Assembly: GCA_900553395.1 (NCBI GenBank)
Contig: USDJ01000002.1
Coordinates: 93,635 to 157,634, forward strand
Source: an uncultured Mycoplasmatota bacterium
GTDB lineage: Bacteria; Bacillota_I; Bacilli_A; RF39; UBA660
Direction: 5' to 3'
DNA length: 64,000 nucleotides
The translations under genes and the position numbers were made by a program. Within the stretch, counting starts at the first letter, position 1. The number at the start of each line of letters is the position of its first letter. This document shows, in pieces, positions 8,691 to 17,838 of the stretch. The notes below the pieces were generated by a model. That model was not told the origin of the DNA, did not search any database, and was given only the letters and a program-made list of their open reading frames with translations.

Positions 8691-9921
8691 GAAGTCCTCT
8701 TTTTATTGTAGTCTTTAATCTAGAAACAAAAGATTTATCTTTTTTAAGAGGTCTACCCTTAAGAGCTAATTTATATACGTGTAATACTCTTTCTGCAAAG
8801 TACTTAGAAGAATAAGTCTCAGCATTTATTCTTCCTTGACTACCCATATTTTCTCTTTTAGCCTTATCTAATAATATTTCAGACATCTTACTTATATATT
8901 CTTTTTTATCTTTAAAAAGTGAACCTGTAAGAGAATCTATAACTGTATTTCTAAAAGCTTCATCGTCCAAAGCTACTACAGGTAATGATGCTGCCATAGC
9001 TTCTATAACAGTTAATCCTTGGGTTTCTGTATGAGAAGCTGTTACAAATATATCAGCTATATTGTAATAAGTTGGTACATCATCCCAAGGAACTTTCCCC
9101 GTGAATACAACATTTGAATCTATTTTATTTTTATGTACTAAAGCCTTATATTCTTCTAAATCCGGCCCATCTCCAACTATTAATAGCTTACAATTTTTAT
9201 TTTTCTTCATAAGCCCCTTATGATTATTTATAAGAAATTCTACACTTTTTTCAGATGCTATTCTACCTACAAACAACACTATTATGTCATCTTTATTAAA
9301 ACCCAAACTTTCTTTTAATTTTACAGTTTTCTCTTTATCTATGTTTTCAGAATAAAATCTATCTATTTCTATTCCAGTAGGAATAATGTGTACATTTCTA
9401 TCATATTTATATTTTTCTTTAAATAAATCATAAGTTTTTTTTGTAGGAACTATTAACTCCTTTATTGTTTTATCACAATAAAATTTAGTTAAATACTCTA
9501 CTATTTTTTTACTTGGACCATCAAAATATCCCTTAGTAATATAATGCACATAATCCTCATACATAGTATGATAAGTATGAACTATAGGTATATCAAGTTG
9601 ATGTCCTATAACTCTTGCAAATGTACCTATACCAAATTCAGTATGAGTATGTATTACATCTAAATTCCACTCTTTTATTTTATTAACAGCCTTGATAGGA
9701 TAAAAAGTCGTTAATCTATAATCATATATACCAACAGGAATACCAGGTATTCTTATTATTCTACCGTTATCTTCAAATTGATATTTCATATTTTCTGGAT
9801 TAACAGTTACTATAAATACTTTATGTCCTTTTTTTCTAAGCGCATTCTCAAGCATCTTTATACTTGTAGATACACCATTTATAAATGGTGGATATGTATC
9901 AGTAAATATACCAATTCTCAA
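8680..9921 (-). CDS. GT4 glycosyltransferase, probably glycolipid (diacylglycerol glucosyl) synthase
   Basis: This 413-aa GT-B fold glycosyltransferase begins MRIGIFTDTYPPFINGV and has HTHTEFGIG and TYHTMYEDYVHY, both typical of the 1,2-diacylglycerol 3-glucosyltransferase (alMGS/Ugt-like) group. The nucleotide-sugar part follows, with FVGRIASEKS, GDGPDLEEY and a TETQGLTVIEAMAA segment (EX7E motif). It is a peripheral membrane enzyme that would attach a sugar to diacylglycerol for glycolipid or lipoteichoic acid anchors. It abuts the preceding flippase-like gene with no gap, and that membrane partner supports a lipid substrate. The exact sugar cannot be read from the sequence. Confidence 0.85.
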   Translation of the reverse strand: MRIGIFTDTYPPFINGVSTSIKMLENALRKKGHKVFIVTVNPENMKYQFEDNGRIIRIPGIPVGIYDYRLTTFYPIKAVNKIKEWNLDVIHTHTEFGIGTFARVIGHQLDIPIVHTYHTMYEDYVHYITKGYFDGPSKKIVEYLTKFYCDKTIKELIVPTKKTYDLFKEKYKYDRNVHIIPTGIEIDRFYSENIDKEKTVKLKESLGFNKDDIIVLFVGRIASEKSVEFLINNHKGLMKKNKNCKLLIVGDGPDLEEYKALVHKNKIDSNVVFTGKVPWDDVPTYYNIADIFVTASHTETQGLTVIEAMAASLPVVALDDEAFRNTVIDSLTGSLFKDKKEYISKMSEILLDKAKRENMGSQGRINAETYSSKYFAERVLHVYKLALKGRPLKKDKSFVSRLKTTIKRGLHGE

Positions 9922-10917
9922 TTATTTCACCTTCTTTATATTAAGAGCTATAGCCCCTACTATCATACCAAAATAGTATGTAATAAATCTCCAAACTAGC
10001 ATCATAGCTGATAGTGTTGCACCAGAGCAAAAATTACCATAAAATTTAATAAATCCATACTCAAGTCCGCCAGTTCCTCCTGGAATTGGAACAAATGAAC
10101 CTATAATCATAATGTATGCACTAGTAACAATCGCAACACCTGGTAAAAATTTATATTCTCCCATAGCTAGAAGTACAAAAAATGGTATTAAGTAAAGACA
10201 AGAAAGCGCTAAAAAATTATAAACTATATTTAACACAAACATTTTTTTATCTTTTAAAAGTATTTTAGCACCTTTATGAAATTTAGATATATTTAAATCC
10301 CATTTTTTTAGTTTTTCTTCTTTATTTTTTACTATATGTAATTTAGTCAATAAATTAATACTTAAACCTATTAACTTTTTATTTATCTTAGGGCAGAATG
10401 CTACCATAAACATAATAACTATTACTAAAGTATTCATTAAAAATCCTAGCGCTATTAATTTTTGTAGCAAATATACTTTAGAAAATATATGAAATATATT
10501 ATTACTTAAAAGTGCTATAAGCCCTAAAACAACGAGTGCTATTTGATATACAATAAAGTTTTCTAAAACCACACTAGTTGAATTAGCATAGTCTATTCCA
10601 CATTGCTTTAAAAAATAAATCTGATATGGTTGTCCTCCTGTTGCAAATGGAGTTACAGCATTGAAAAATTGAGTTCTAAGTACAAGATAAAATGCACTTT
10701 TGAATTTAAAGTCAGGGTTTATTTTTTTACAAAAAGAATACATAGGATATGTCCTAAATATCCAAAAAGTAAAAAGCAAAACAAACGAAATTAACAAATA
10801 CCATATATTCATACTTAATATTTGATTAATGGTGGCATTAAAATTATCTTTTAAAGAAAAATATAATACTAACCCAGTTATTGCAATAAGAAGAAATATA
10901 TTTAGTTTCTTTTTCAT
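9922..10917 (-). CDS. Lysylphosphatidylglycerol synthase transmembrane (YbhN/UPF0104) family protein
   Basis: This 331-aa integral membrane protein has about eight hydrophobic helices, starting MKKKLNIFLLIAITGLVLYF. The segments FNAVTPFATGGQPYQIYFL and VPIPGGTGGLEYGF are family signatures of the flippase-like domain also found in MprF. The MprF synthase domain is absent, so it is the stand-alone transporter-like form. It lies 1 bp after pgk and directly before the glycolipid glycosyltransferase, which suggests it moves or organises the glycolipid. Substrate unknown. Confidence 0.85.
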   Translation of the reverse strand: MKKKLNIFLLIAITGLVLYFSLKDNFNATINQILSMNIWYLLISFVLLFTFWIFRTYPMYSFCKKINPDFKFKSAFYLVLRTQFFNAVTPFATGGQPYQIYFLKQCGIDYANSTSVVLENFIVYQIALVVLGLIALLSNNIFHIFSKVYLLQKLIALGFLMNTLVIVIMFMVAFCPKINKKLIGLSINLLTKLHIVKNKEEKLKKWDLNISKFHKGAKILLKDKKMFVLNIVYNFLALSCLYLIPFFVLLAMGEYKFLPGVAIVTSAYIMIIGSFVPIPGGTGGLEYGFIKFYGNFCSGATLSAMMLVWRFITYYFGMIVGAIALNIKKVK

Positions 10918-10918
10918 A

Positions 10919-12097
10919 CTACTTGTCTTCTATAGCTTCTATTCCAGGTAATTTTTTACCTTCTAATAGTTCTAAAGAAGCTCCTCCTCCCGTAGAAATA
11001 TGTGTAAATGAATTTTTATATCCGAAATTAATAGCTGCAGAAGCAGTATCTCCTCCACCTATTATTACTATTTTATTTAAGGTGCTCAAATATCTTAAGA
11101 TCTCCTTTGTTCCTTTAGAATATTTATCATATTCAAACATTCCCATTGGTCCATTCCAAACTATAGTATTAGAAATTTCTAATATTTTTTCAAACTCTTT
11201 TATAGTGTTTGGACCTATATCTAATCCTATATCGTCACTTGCAAAAGCATTATTTTCTTTTATAAATGACTCTCCATCTATTTGTTTAGATGTAATAGAA
11301 TCTATTGGTAGTATAATCTTTTCTGTGTATTTCTTTAATATATCATCACAGAAATCAATTGACTCTCCATCTACTATTGAAGAGCCAATATTATATCCTA
11401 ACGATTTTAAAAATGTATATGCCATTCCTCCACCTATTAAAATATAATCTGCTATATTAACTAAATTCTTTATAACACCTATTTTATCACTTACTTTAGA
11501 TCCACCTAAAATTACTGTGTATGGTCTTTTTGGATTGTCAAGTGCCAAAGATAATTTTTCTAATTCATTTTGAACTAAGAATCCTAATCCACTAGGAAGA
11601 TAGCTTGCAATTCCAACATTAGATGCGTGAGATCTATGAATAGTACCAAATGCATCGTTAATAAATATATCACCTAAACTAGCCCAATATTTAGCTAGAT
11701 CCTCATCATTACCAGATTCAAGTTTACCATTCAAATCTTCAAATCTAGTATTTTCTATTAAAATGACATCTCCAGGATTTAAATTGGCTACTTTTTCTTC
11801 TAGATTTTTACCTCTAGTTTCACCAGAAAATATAACCCTTTTTCCAAGTAAATCACTTAATCTATCAGCTACTATAGATAATGAATTCTTAGCTTTATCG
11901 CTTTCTTCTTTTATTCTACCTAAATGACTAAGTAAAATGACTTTAGCCTTATTATCTATCGCATAATTAATAGTTTTTAAGCTTTCTTTAATTCTATTAT
12001 CATCTAATATTTTATTATTCTTTATTGGAACATTAAAGTCTACTCTTATTATAACTTTTTTATTATATAAATCAAAGTCCTTGATACTTTTTTTCAT
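10919..12097 (-). CDS. pgk: Phosphoglycerate kinase
   Basis: This 392-aa glycolytic kinase makes ATP from 1,3-bisphosphoglycerate. Motifs are the N-terminal RVDFNVP, LLSHLGR, the RSHASN substrate site, GGSKVSDKIGV, and the C-terminal GGGDTASA nucleotide loop. Length is normal. It is first in a four-gene minus-strand operon ending with tpiA, with two membrane-lipid genes inserted between the glycolytic genes. No GAPDH gene is adjacent. Confidence 0.97.
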   Translation of the reverse strand: MKKSIKDFDLYNKKVIIRVDFNVPIKNNKILDDNRIKESLKTINYAIDNKAKVILLSHLGRIKEESDKAKNSLSIVADRLSDLLGKRVIFSGETRGKNLEEKVANLNPGDVILIENTRFEDLNGKLESGNDEDLAKYWASLGDIFINDAFGTIHRSHASNVGIASYLPSGLGFLVQNELEKLSLALDNPKRPYTVILGGSKVSDKIGVIKNLVNIADYILIGGGMAYTFLKSLGYNIGSSIVDGESIDFCDDILKKYTEKIILPIDSITSKQIDGESFIKENNAFASDDIGLDIGPNTIKEFEKILEISNTIVWNGPMGMFEYDKYSKGTKEILRYLSTLNKIVIIGGGDTASAAINFGYKNSFTHISTGGGASLELLEGKKLPGIEAIEDK

Positions 12098-12161
12098 ATC
12101 ATCACCATTTTAATTTTAACATATTTTTAATATTAAATCCATAAAAATGATATTTTATAAG

Positions 12162-12198
12162 CAAAATAAAAGGATTTATCCTAATTTGATAAATCCTA
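12162..12198 (-). terminator. Terminator after the 355-aa prepilin gene
   Basis: On the minus strand AGGATTTATC-aaattag-GATAAATCCT is a strong hairpin followed by TTTATTTT at the end of the gene at 12196. Confidence 0.8.
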
Positions 12199-13260
12199 AG
12201 ATATTTTATTTCTTTTAACTTCAATTACTGGGCGTACTCCATACTCATCTATAGACTTAATAACTCCATATCCTAAATACTTTCCTCTTACGGTCCAAAA
12301 TGAACCATATGTATTTTGTATGGCAGATGATGTGACATACTCACAACTTGATGATGTAATATCATCACATAAAACCTTAAGCTTTTTATTAGCCTCAGCC
12401 GTAGAAAACGAATCAGAAATCAAAGGTACTTTAACAAATAGTCCCTTTTGAGTTCCCTCCTCGAAATCAATTCCAGCTATTTTAGCTACTTCATTTGCTG
12501 TTATAAGTCTTGATTTAAAGTCAGAATAGTCTATTGTGTATTCAATACTGCTTGATTTGTAGGTATAATTTGATGGAGTTGAAGTTCCTTTCCAATCTTT
12601 AGTTTTACTTTTAAGGCTTTCTATAGATTTTAATGGACCTTTCCCATTTGTGACTGTTTCAACATTATATTCAGCAGTTACTGAAGTAGAAACATTATGA
12701 TCAAGAATTAAATTTACGTCATATCCACCATTATCTAAAAATGCGTAAAATTTTAAGCAACTATTTTGAGTTGAACTTACGTTATTTATGCCATTATATC
12801 CATCTTTACTATTATTACTAGTATAATTTGTACATTTCTCACCACTTTTTACATCAAAATAAACCACTTGTCCATCGCTAAAGAACTTACTTCCAGAGCA
12901 ATCACTATTATCTTTAAGCTCAAAATCATATTGTCCATTATAAGATACTTCAACAGTTTTCAAACTAGTAACATCAGTATCAGATCCATTTAATTTAATT
13001 GGACCTTTTAAATAACCATTATCTACTAATGTGCTTAAAGGTATACAATAATTGATTTCATTATCTTTAACAAACATATTTTTATTATCATCCATATATA
13101 AATCCGTAGCATTATATATAAGTTTTTCTGTAAATTCATCCGTGCTATTAGTAGAACTTTTTACTTGATTTATTATTTTAGGAAATGCAAACAACATCAA
13201 AAGTGCTAATATAACCATAACACCTAAAAGTTCGACAAGTGTAAAACCATCCTTTTTCAT
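12196..13260 (-). CDS. Prepilin-type N-methylation protein, non-LRR
   Basis: The start is placed at ATG 13260 (MKKDGFTLVELLGVMVIL) because GGAGAG lies five bases before it; an upstream in-frame start would overlap the next gene. This gives 354 aa. It has a classic prepilin leader (Glu at +5) and hydrophobic helix, then a pilin-like head with several cysteines (NYCIPLSTLVDNGYL, CDDITSSSCEYVTSS) that could form disulphides. It ends YGVRPVIEVKRNKIS. The ending G(V/I)RPVIEV recurs in the pseudogene at 27266-27850, so the two belong to one subfamily. Probable role: pseudopilin or surface filament subunit, lacking the BspA repeats of its relatives. Confidence 0.8.
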   Translation of the reverse strand: MKKDGFTLVELLGVMVILALLMLFAFPKIINQVKSSTNSTDEFTEKLIYNATDLYMDDNKNMFVKDNEINYCIPLSTLVDNGYLKGPIKLNGSDTDVTSLKTVEVSYNGQYDFELKDNSDCSGSKFFSDGQVVYFDVKSGEKCTNYTSNNSKDGYNGINNVSSTQNSCLKFYAFLDNGGYDVNLILDHNVSTSVTAEYNVETVTNGKGPLKSIESLKSKTKDWKGTSTPSNYTYKSSSIEYTIDYSDFKSRLITANEVAKIAGIDFEEGTQKGLFVKVPLISDSFSTAEANKKLKVLCDDITSSSCEYVTSSAIQNTYGSFWTVRGKYLGYGVIKSIDEYGVRPVIEVKRNKIS

Positions 13261-13270
13261 AATTCTCTCC

Positions 13271-14233
13271 TTATAAATTATTATCTTCTTTGTACTTTTT
13301 ACATACTTCATCTAAATCTCTTATAACATCATCGGCTACATCAAGATTTGCTATTCTAGCACCTGATGCAAAAATATGCCCACCACCATTATATTTCATT
13401 GCAACTTCATTAATTATAGGACCTCTAGATCTTATAGATACTCTAATATTATCATTTAACTTATCATAAGCAAATATGGCCCAAGAATACATTCCTATAA
13501 TGAATGGAAGTTCATTTATTACATTTGTAGCTGTAGAAACATCAGTTGACAATTCATCAAGTGTTTCTTGAGGCAATTTGATAAATCCAAATCCATTCTC
13601 AGTAATAGTCAAGTTATTAGTTATATAATTATTAACTTTGATATCATCAAAAGATTTAGAGTACATATTCTCATAAATTTTAGTAATATTTATATTAGAA
13701 TTTTTAAGTAAATAAGATGCAATCTCAAATGTTTCTGACGAAGTATATGAGTGCAAAAATCTATTAGTATCACCGACTATTCCAATATATAATCTTTCAC
13801 TAGCCAAGTCATTTAATTTTAGTTTTGTATTCATTATAAGTTCTACTACAAGCTGTGAAGCACTGCTTGAAGTATCATCTATTAATTCTATATCAGCAAA
13901 TTTTTCTACAAATGGATGATGATCTATTTTTATTTTATACTTAAACTTTGAAGGATCAACACCATCAATTCTTTTAACATCAGGAGTATCTAATACAATT
14001 AAAAGAGAGTTTTCATACATATCTTCTGTAAACTTATCTAGTTGTCCTATATACTTATGTCTCATAGCAGGCATACCTACTGCATAAACTTCTTTTTTAG
14101 GAAATGTATTTTTAATAACTTCTTTTAATCCTAGTGTACTACCTAGTGCATCTGGATCAGCACCTATATGACGTGCTAAAACGATTTTATTATATTTTTT
14201 TATTTGATTATAAATTTGTTTATAAATATTCAT
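13271..14233 (-). CDS. DHH/DHHA1 phosphoesterase (NrnA-like nanoRNase / pAp phosphatase family)
   Basis: Start chosen at 14233 (MNIYKQIYNQIKK), with AGG seven bases upstream; longer GTG/ATG alternatives exist up to 14266. The product is about 320 aa. The metal-binding motifs are ARHIGADPDALGS, LLIVLDTPD and KIDHHPF (the DHH), and the C-terminal DHHA1 substrate motif is GGGHIFASG. Family members degrade short oligoribonucleotides and dephosphorylate 3'-phosphoadenosine 5'-phosphate; some instead hydrolyse cyclic dinucleotides. No PAS or membrane part is present, so it is not GdpP. It lies just upstream of the prepilin gene on the same strand. Confidence 0.85.
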   Translation of the reverse strand: MNIYKQIYNQIKKYNKIVLARHIGADPDALGSTLGLKEVIKNTFPKKEVYAVGMPAMRHKYIGQLDKFTEDMYENSLLIVLDTPDVKRIDGVDPSKFKYKIKIDHHPFVEKFADIELIDDTSSSASQLVVELIMNTKLKLNDLASERLYIGIVGDTNRFLHSYTSSETFEIASYLLKNSNINITKIYENMYSKSFDDIKVNNYITNNLTITENGFGFIKLPQETLDELSTDVSTATNVINELPFIIGMYSWAIFAYDKLNDNIRVSIRSRGPIINEVAMKYNGGGHIFASGARIANLDVADDVIRDLDEVCKKYKEDNNL

Positions 14234-14300
14234 GAACATACCTACTTTTCTAAAAACATTATACACTATTTTAAAAAAAGAGAAAATACCTAAATTATTT

Positions 14301-15488
14301 TTATTTGTTTAATTTAGAGGCTATATTAATTATATTAGAGCCATAGGTTTCTTTTAATTTATCTAAAACTTTATCCAGCTCATTACTATTTTCTACATTT
14401 TTAATATCTTCAAACAAAGACATTTGATGATTTAAAGAATTAGAAAATTTACTTATTGATACTCCAACTAATCTAATTCCCTCTTCATTCCATAGTTCAC
14501 TCACAAGTTCTTTTGCTACTCTAAAAATTTCAGCAGTATTACTCGTAGGATTTTTTAATTTTCTTTGATGCGAATATGACTTAAAATATTTGTCTTTTAA
14601 CATTACGCTCACTAAAGATGCATACTTGTTTTTTTTTCTTAAACTTATACTCACTTTTTCTACTAAAGGATATAAAAACTTATTTATTTCATCTAAAGAA
14701 TTTAAATTATAACTAGTAGTAGTAGAATTACTTATACATTCAACTTCTGAAGTATGAATAATAATTACACTATCATCAATTCCTTTAGCACTTCTTATTA
14801 ACCTACTTGCCTGATTTTTAAAGTATTTATATAAAAAGTTTTCATCACTATTGGCTAAATCACCTATAGTATTAATATTTAATTCTCTTAATTTTTTACT
14901 AGTACTTTTTCCTACTCCATATAATTCTTCTATGGCAAGAGGATACATTTTAGATTCTACTTCATTTTTAAATAATGTATGTACCCTATCTGGCTTTAAA
15001 AAATCAGATGCCATTTTAGCGCATAATTTATTATTTGCTATACCTATATTTACAGTAAACCCTAGTGTCTTTTTAATTTCATTTTTTAATTTATAAGCAA
15101 ATTTAATAGGATCCCCATATAAATTTCTAACCTTAGTATAGTCCATAAAACATTCATCAATACTTAGCTTTTCTATATCTGGAGTGTAGTTTTTCACAAG
15201 ATTAAAGAAAGCATCAGACATTTTTCTATAAAGTTCATAATTAGGTGGGTATACTTTTAAATCCTTACATTTTCTTTTGGCATCTTTAATTGTTTCAGCA
15301 GTTCTCACTCCTCTTTTTTTAGCAACAATGCTCTTGGCAAGTACGATACCGTGTCTATTAGACTCATCCCCACCTATTATTGATTCTATATTTCTGATAT
15401 CGATACCATATCCAGATCGTATTAAATCCACAGCGGTCCAAGATAAAAAAGCATTATTTACATCTATATGCATAAATATCTTATCCAT
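14301..15488 (-). CDS. dinB: DNA polymerase IV (Y family)
   Basis: This 395-aa Y-family translesion polymerase has the catalytic palm motifs FMHIDVNNAFLSW and SIDECFMDYT (catalytic Asp-Glu), followed by helix-hairpin-helix type LYGVGKSTSKKLRELNI and a little-finger domain. It is close to the UvrX/DinB-like Gram-positive branch (SNRHGIVLAKS replaces the usual RGVV.AAS). The C-terminal MSLFEDI could be a beta-clamp binding peptide (QMSLF, consensus QxxLF). Single gene; no LexA box recognised upstream. Confidence 0.92.
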   Translation of the reverse strand: MDKIFMHIDVNNAFLSWTAVDLIRSGYGIDIRNIESIIGGDESNRHGIVLAKSIVAKKRGVRTAETIKDAKRKCKDLKVYPPNYELYRKMSDAFFNLVKNYTPDIEKLSIDECFMDYTKVRNLYGDPIKFAYKLKNEIKKTLGFTVNIGIANNKLCAKMASDFLKPDRVHTLFKNEVESKMYPLAIEELYGVGKSTSKKLRELNINTIGDLANSDENFLYKYFKNQASRLIRSAKGIDDSVIIIHTSEVECISNSTTTSYNLNSLDEINKFLYPLVEKVSISLRKKNKYASLVSVMLKDKYFKSYSHQRKLKNPTSNTAEIFRVAKELVSELWNEEGIRLVGVSISKFSNSLNHQMSLFEDIKNVENSNELDKVLDKLKETYGSNIINIASKLNK

Positions 15489-15532
15489 ATTATCACCATA
15501 TTAATTATACGAAATATTTTTTTAACAGTCAA

Positions 15533-15558
15533 CAAAAAATACGAACATTAATTCGTAT
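15533..15558 (-). terminator. Terminator after the 169-aa gene
   Basis: On the minus strand ATACGAA-ttaatg-TTCGTAT is followed by TTTTTG. The hairpin overlaps the end of the 15548 coding region. Confidence 0.75.
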
Positions 15559-16057
15559 CTTTATTTTTATCATTTAAGCTTCCTAATTGTTTTTGATAAG
15601 GAGGTTCATCTTCTAATAGTCTTAATTGATCCATTAAACTTATTCTCATGCTTTCTAAAGTAACAATTCTATTTGTAACGATAGCTAAACGTTCCTCTAA
15701 TTCAACTTTTGAAGTTCCACTAAAGTCAATAGTATCAGTAAATTTAATATTAAATTTCTTCATAATAACTTCGCATAGTCCTTGAAAATTGCTTCTATGT
15801 ACAAAACCTGTATCGTTAAACCAATCGTTTAATGAAAATTTTATAATTGAATTATTTTCACCATCAAATACCTTAAAAGGTCTACGTCTTACATCTATCA
15901 AATTACCATAGAGATAAATTCTAAATTCTGTAAAAAGATTACCTTGCATATCTCTATCAACTACTTTATGTGCTAATAAATTCTGATTTATTTCATCATA
16001 TAATTTTTGCTGCTTTAAATATAGTATTAATCTCTCCTCTAAATCCATTTTTTTCAT
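15548..16057 (-). CDS. Uncharacterised 169-aa cytoplasmic protein
   Basis: I do not recognise a family. The first 100 residues look like a compact alpha/beta domain (EFRIYLYGNLIDVRRRPFKVF). Residues about 115-150 (KVELEERLAIVTNRIVTLESMRISLMDQLRLLE) look like an amphipathic helix or coiled coil, so it may oligomerise. There is no signal peptide or membrane segment. A GGGGGA ribosome site precedes ATG 16057. It lies between dinB and an LRR prepilin gene and is bounded by terminators on both sides, so it is its own transcription unit. Confidence 0.55.
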   Translation of the reverse strand: MKKMDLEERLILYLKQQKLYDEINQNLLAHKVVDRDMQGNLFTEFRIYLYGNLIDVRRRPFKVFDGENNSIIKFSLNDWFNDTGFVHRSNFQGLCEVIMKKFNIKFTDTIDFSGTSKVELEERLAIVTNRIVTLESMRISLMDQLRLLEDEPPYQKQLGSLNDKNKDTN

Positions 16058-16185
16058 TATATATCCCCCTTTAATGCAAAGCTATTATATCAGATTTATT
16101 CTTTTTGTCAAATTACAATCTAAACAAAGACCTTTAAAGAGTTAAATGCAAATTCTATTTAACTAACCCACAATTTAAACGACAT

Positions 16186-16216
16186 ACAAAAAGCGTAATA
16201 AACTATTTATCACGCT
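16186..16216 (-). terminator. Strong terminator after second LRR prepilin gene
   Basis: On the minus strand AGCGTGATAAA-tag-TTTATTACGCT gives an 11-bp stem (one G-U pair), followed by TTTTTG. Confidence 0.85.
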
Positions 16217-16292
16217 CCATACAATTTAAAGTTTAAAACTTATCTTTAGGTAATAATCATATTATATTTATAATAATAAATTATAATCTTTC

Positions 16293-17717
16293 TTATGATT
16301 CAAATGTTATATTTGAATCACTATAACCTGTTGCCCATCCAAATACTCTCTTACCAAAGCTCGTAAAATCTGATGTAGATGTTTTACCTTTTACTACTAC
16401 ACTTGTTAATTTATTATTACCAAATGCCATAGTTCCTATCGATGTCACACTACTTGGTATTTCTACCTTAGTTAACTGATTATAGTTAAATGCAGTATTA
16501 CCTATAGTTGTTAAATTAGTAGAAATTTTAATGCTTGTCAATGCATTACCACTAAATGCTGAGCCTCCTATTGTTGTTACACTATCTGGAATCTCAATGC
16601 TTGTTAATTGGTTAGTTTGAAAAGCACCTGTCCCTATAGTTGTTACTCCTTCTGGTATTTTGACACTTACTAGTTTACTAGTAGAGTTACTAGTAGAGAA
16701 TGCATAATCACTTATAATTTTTACATTATTAGGTATTACAACATTTTCCTTTTTCTTACCGCCATAACTAACAAGTTCAGTGTTATCTATGCTGCCATCA
16801 CTATTTCTCTTATATATAAATGCTTCCTCATCTGACAATTGATTATCACTAAATGCTCCTCCGTCAATAGATGTTACACTCGTTGGAATTTTTAAAGTCT
16901 CTAATTTATTACTTCTAAATGCTAGTGGTCCTATACTAGTAACACTTGATGGAATCTCAATACTTGTTAATTGATTATTATTAAATGCGCTAAATTCAAT
17001 TGACGTAACACCATTTGGTATCTCGACACTAGTCAATTGATTTTGAGCAAAATTTGTTTTACCTATAACTTTAAGATTGCTTGGTATTTCTATACTTGTT
17101 AATTTATTATTAAAAAATGCTAGTTCACCAATAAATGAAACACTATCAGGGATTTTTACACTTTCTAATCCCTTAGACATAAATGCACCTTTTCCTATAC
17201 TAACTACAGTTTTACCATTAATAGTATTTGGAATTACTACATCTAATACTTCGTTTTCAGCACCTTTACCACAATTATATTTTGTTACTTCTATTCCACT
17301 TTCTACAGCTTTTGTTTCAAAGCAAGATTCTGCTGTTGGAACAAGTTTTAAGTTTTCCTTACTACCTAACGTAAAATTATATCCAATAATCTTTCCCTTT
17401 TCAAATGTAATTGTTCCACTAGTTGGCTTAGTATTTTCTACTTGAACCTCTAATAATGTATCTCCATCGCATTTTAAATTGCCATCACTTTGTATTTCAC
17501 AAGTACTTGGACTAAACTTTTCAGTTAAATTTTTACGAGCTACTGCTTGCTCTACTGCATCTAAATAAAGTTCTGAACTTCTTTCATCTGCACTTTCTTT
17601 AGAATTACCAATCATATTTATTACAATTGGTGTAGCAATTAAAGCGATTATTGCTAGTATTACTATTACTGCTAAAAGCTCTATTAATGTAAATCCTTTA
17701 TTTTTTACATTTTTCAT
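16293..17717 (-). CDS. Prepilin-signal protein with BspA-type leucine-rich repeats (474 aa)
   Basis: Paralogue of the 5343-7052 protein. The leader MKNVKNKGFTLIELLAVIVIL is a prepilin peptidase substrate with Glu at +5. A short pilin-like head with LYLDAVEQAVARKNL and paired cysteines follows. From about residue 165 onward there are about ten 23-residue repeats of the LTSIEIPSSVTSIG.LAF form. The repeat array is broken by the shared AFIYKRNSDGSIDN segment and ends in GWATGYSDSNITFES, as in the paralogue. The shared tail may be a capping or adhesion domain. Likely a surface-displayed pilin-like adhesin, flanked by terminators. Its head is shorter than the paralogue's and has fewer repeats. Confidence 0.9.
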   Translation of the reverse strand: MKNVKNKGFTLIELLAVIVILAIIALIATPIVINMIGNSKESADERSSELYLDAVEQAVARKNLTEKFSPSTCEIQSDGNLKCDGDTLLEVQVENTKPTSGTITFEKGKIIGYNFTLGSKENLKLVPTAESCFETKAVESGIEVTKYNCGKGAENEVLDVVIPNTINGKTVVSIGKGAFMSKGLESVKIPDSVSFIGELAFFNNKLTSIEIPSNLKVIGKTNFAQNQLTSVEIPNGVTSIEFSAFNNNQLTSIEIPSSVTSIGPLAFRSNKLETLKIPTSVTSIDGGAFSDNQLSDEEAFIYKRNSDGSIDNTELVSYGGKKKENVVIPNNVKIISDYAFSTSNSTSKLVSVKIPEGVTTIGTGAFQTNQLTSIEIPDSVTTIGGSAFSGNALTSIKISTNLTTIGNTAFNYNQLTKVEIPSSVTSIGTMAFGNNKLTSVVVKGKTSTSDFTSFGKRVFGWATGYSDSNITFES

Positions 17718-17801
17718 ATATTTCCTCTCTCTCTATTTTGCATATTATATTTTATACTTTTTCACATTATTAGTCAAGCTGTAAAAATAATTATACAAAT
17801 T

Positions 17802-17828
17802 AAAACTATTAGAAAACTAATAGTTTTT
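17802..17828 (-). terminator. Terminator after ZIP transporter gene
   Basis: AAAACTATTAG-tttt-CTAATAGTTTT on the minus strand has an A-run and U-run on its flanks, just after the stop at 17839. Confidence 0.8.
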
Positions 17829-17838
17829 GAAATTAATA

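Noticed and set aside
10923..11447. Open frame of 174 codons on the plus strand within pgk
   Set aside because: It lies antisense to a full-length, well-conserved phosphoglycerate kinase and has no ribosome site; a by-product of the codon bias.
17077..17445. Open frame of 122 codons on the plus strand opposite the LRR prepilin gene
   Set aside because: Shadow of the repeat-rich coding sequence; low-complexity translation.
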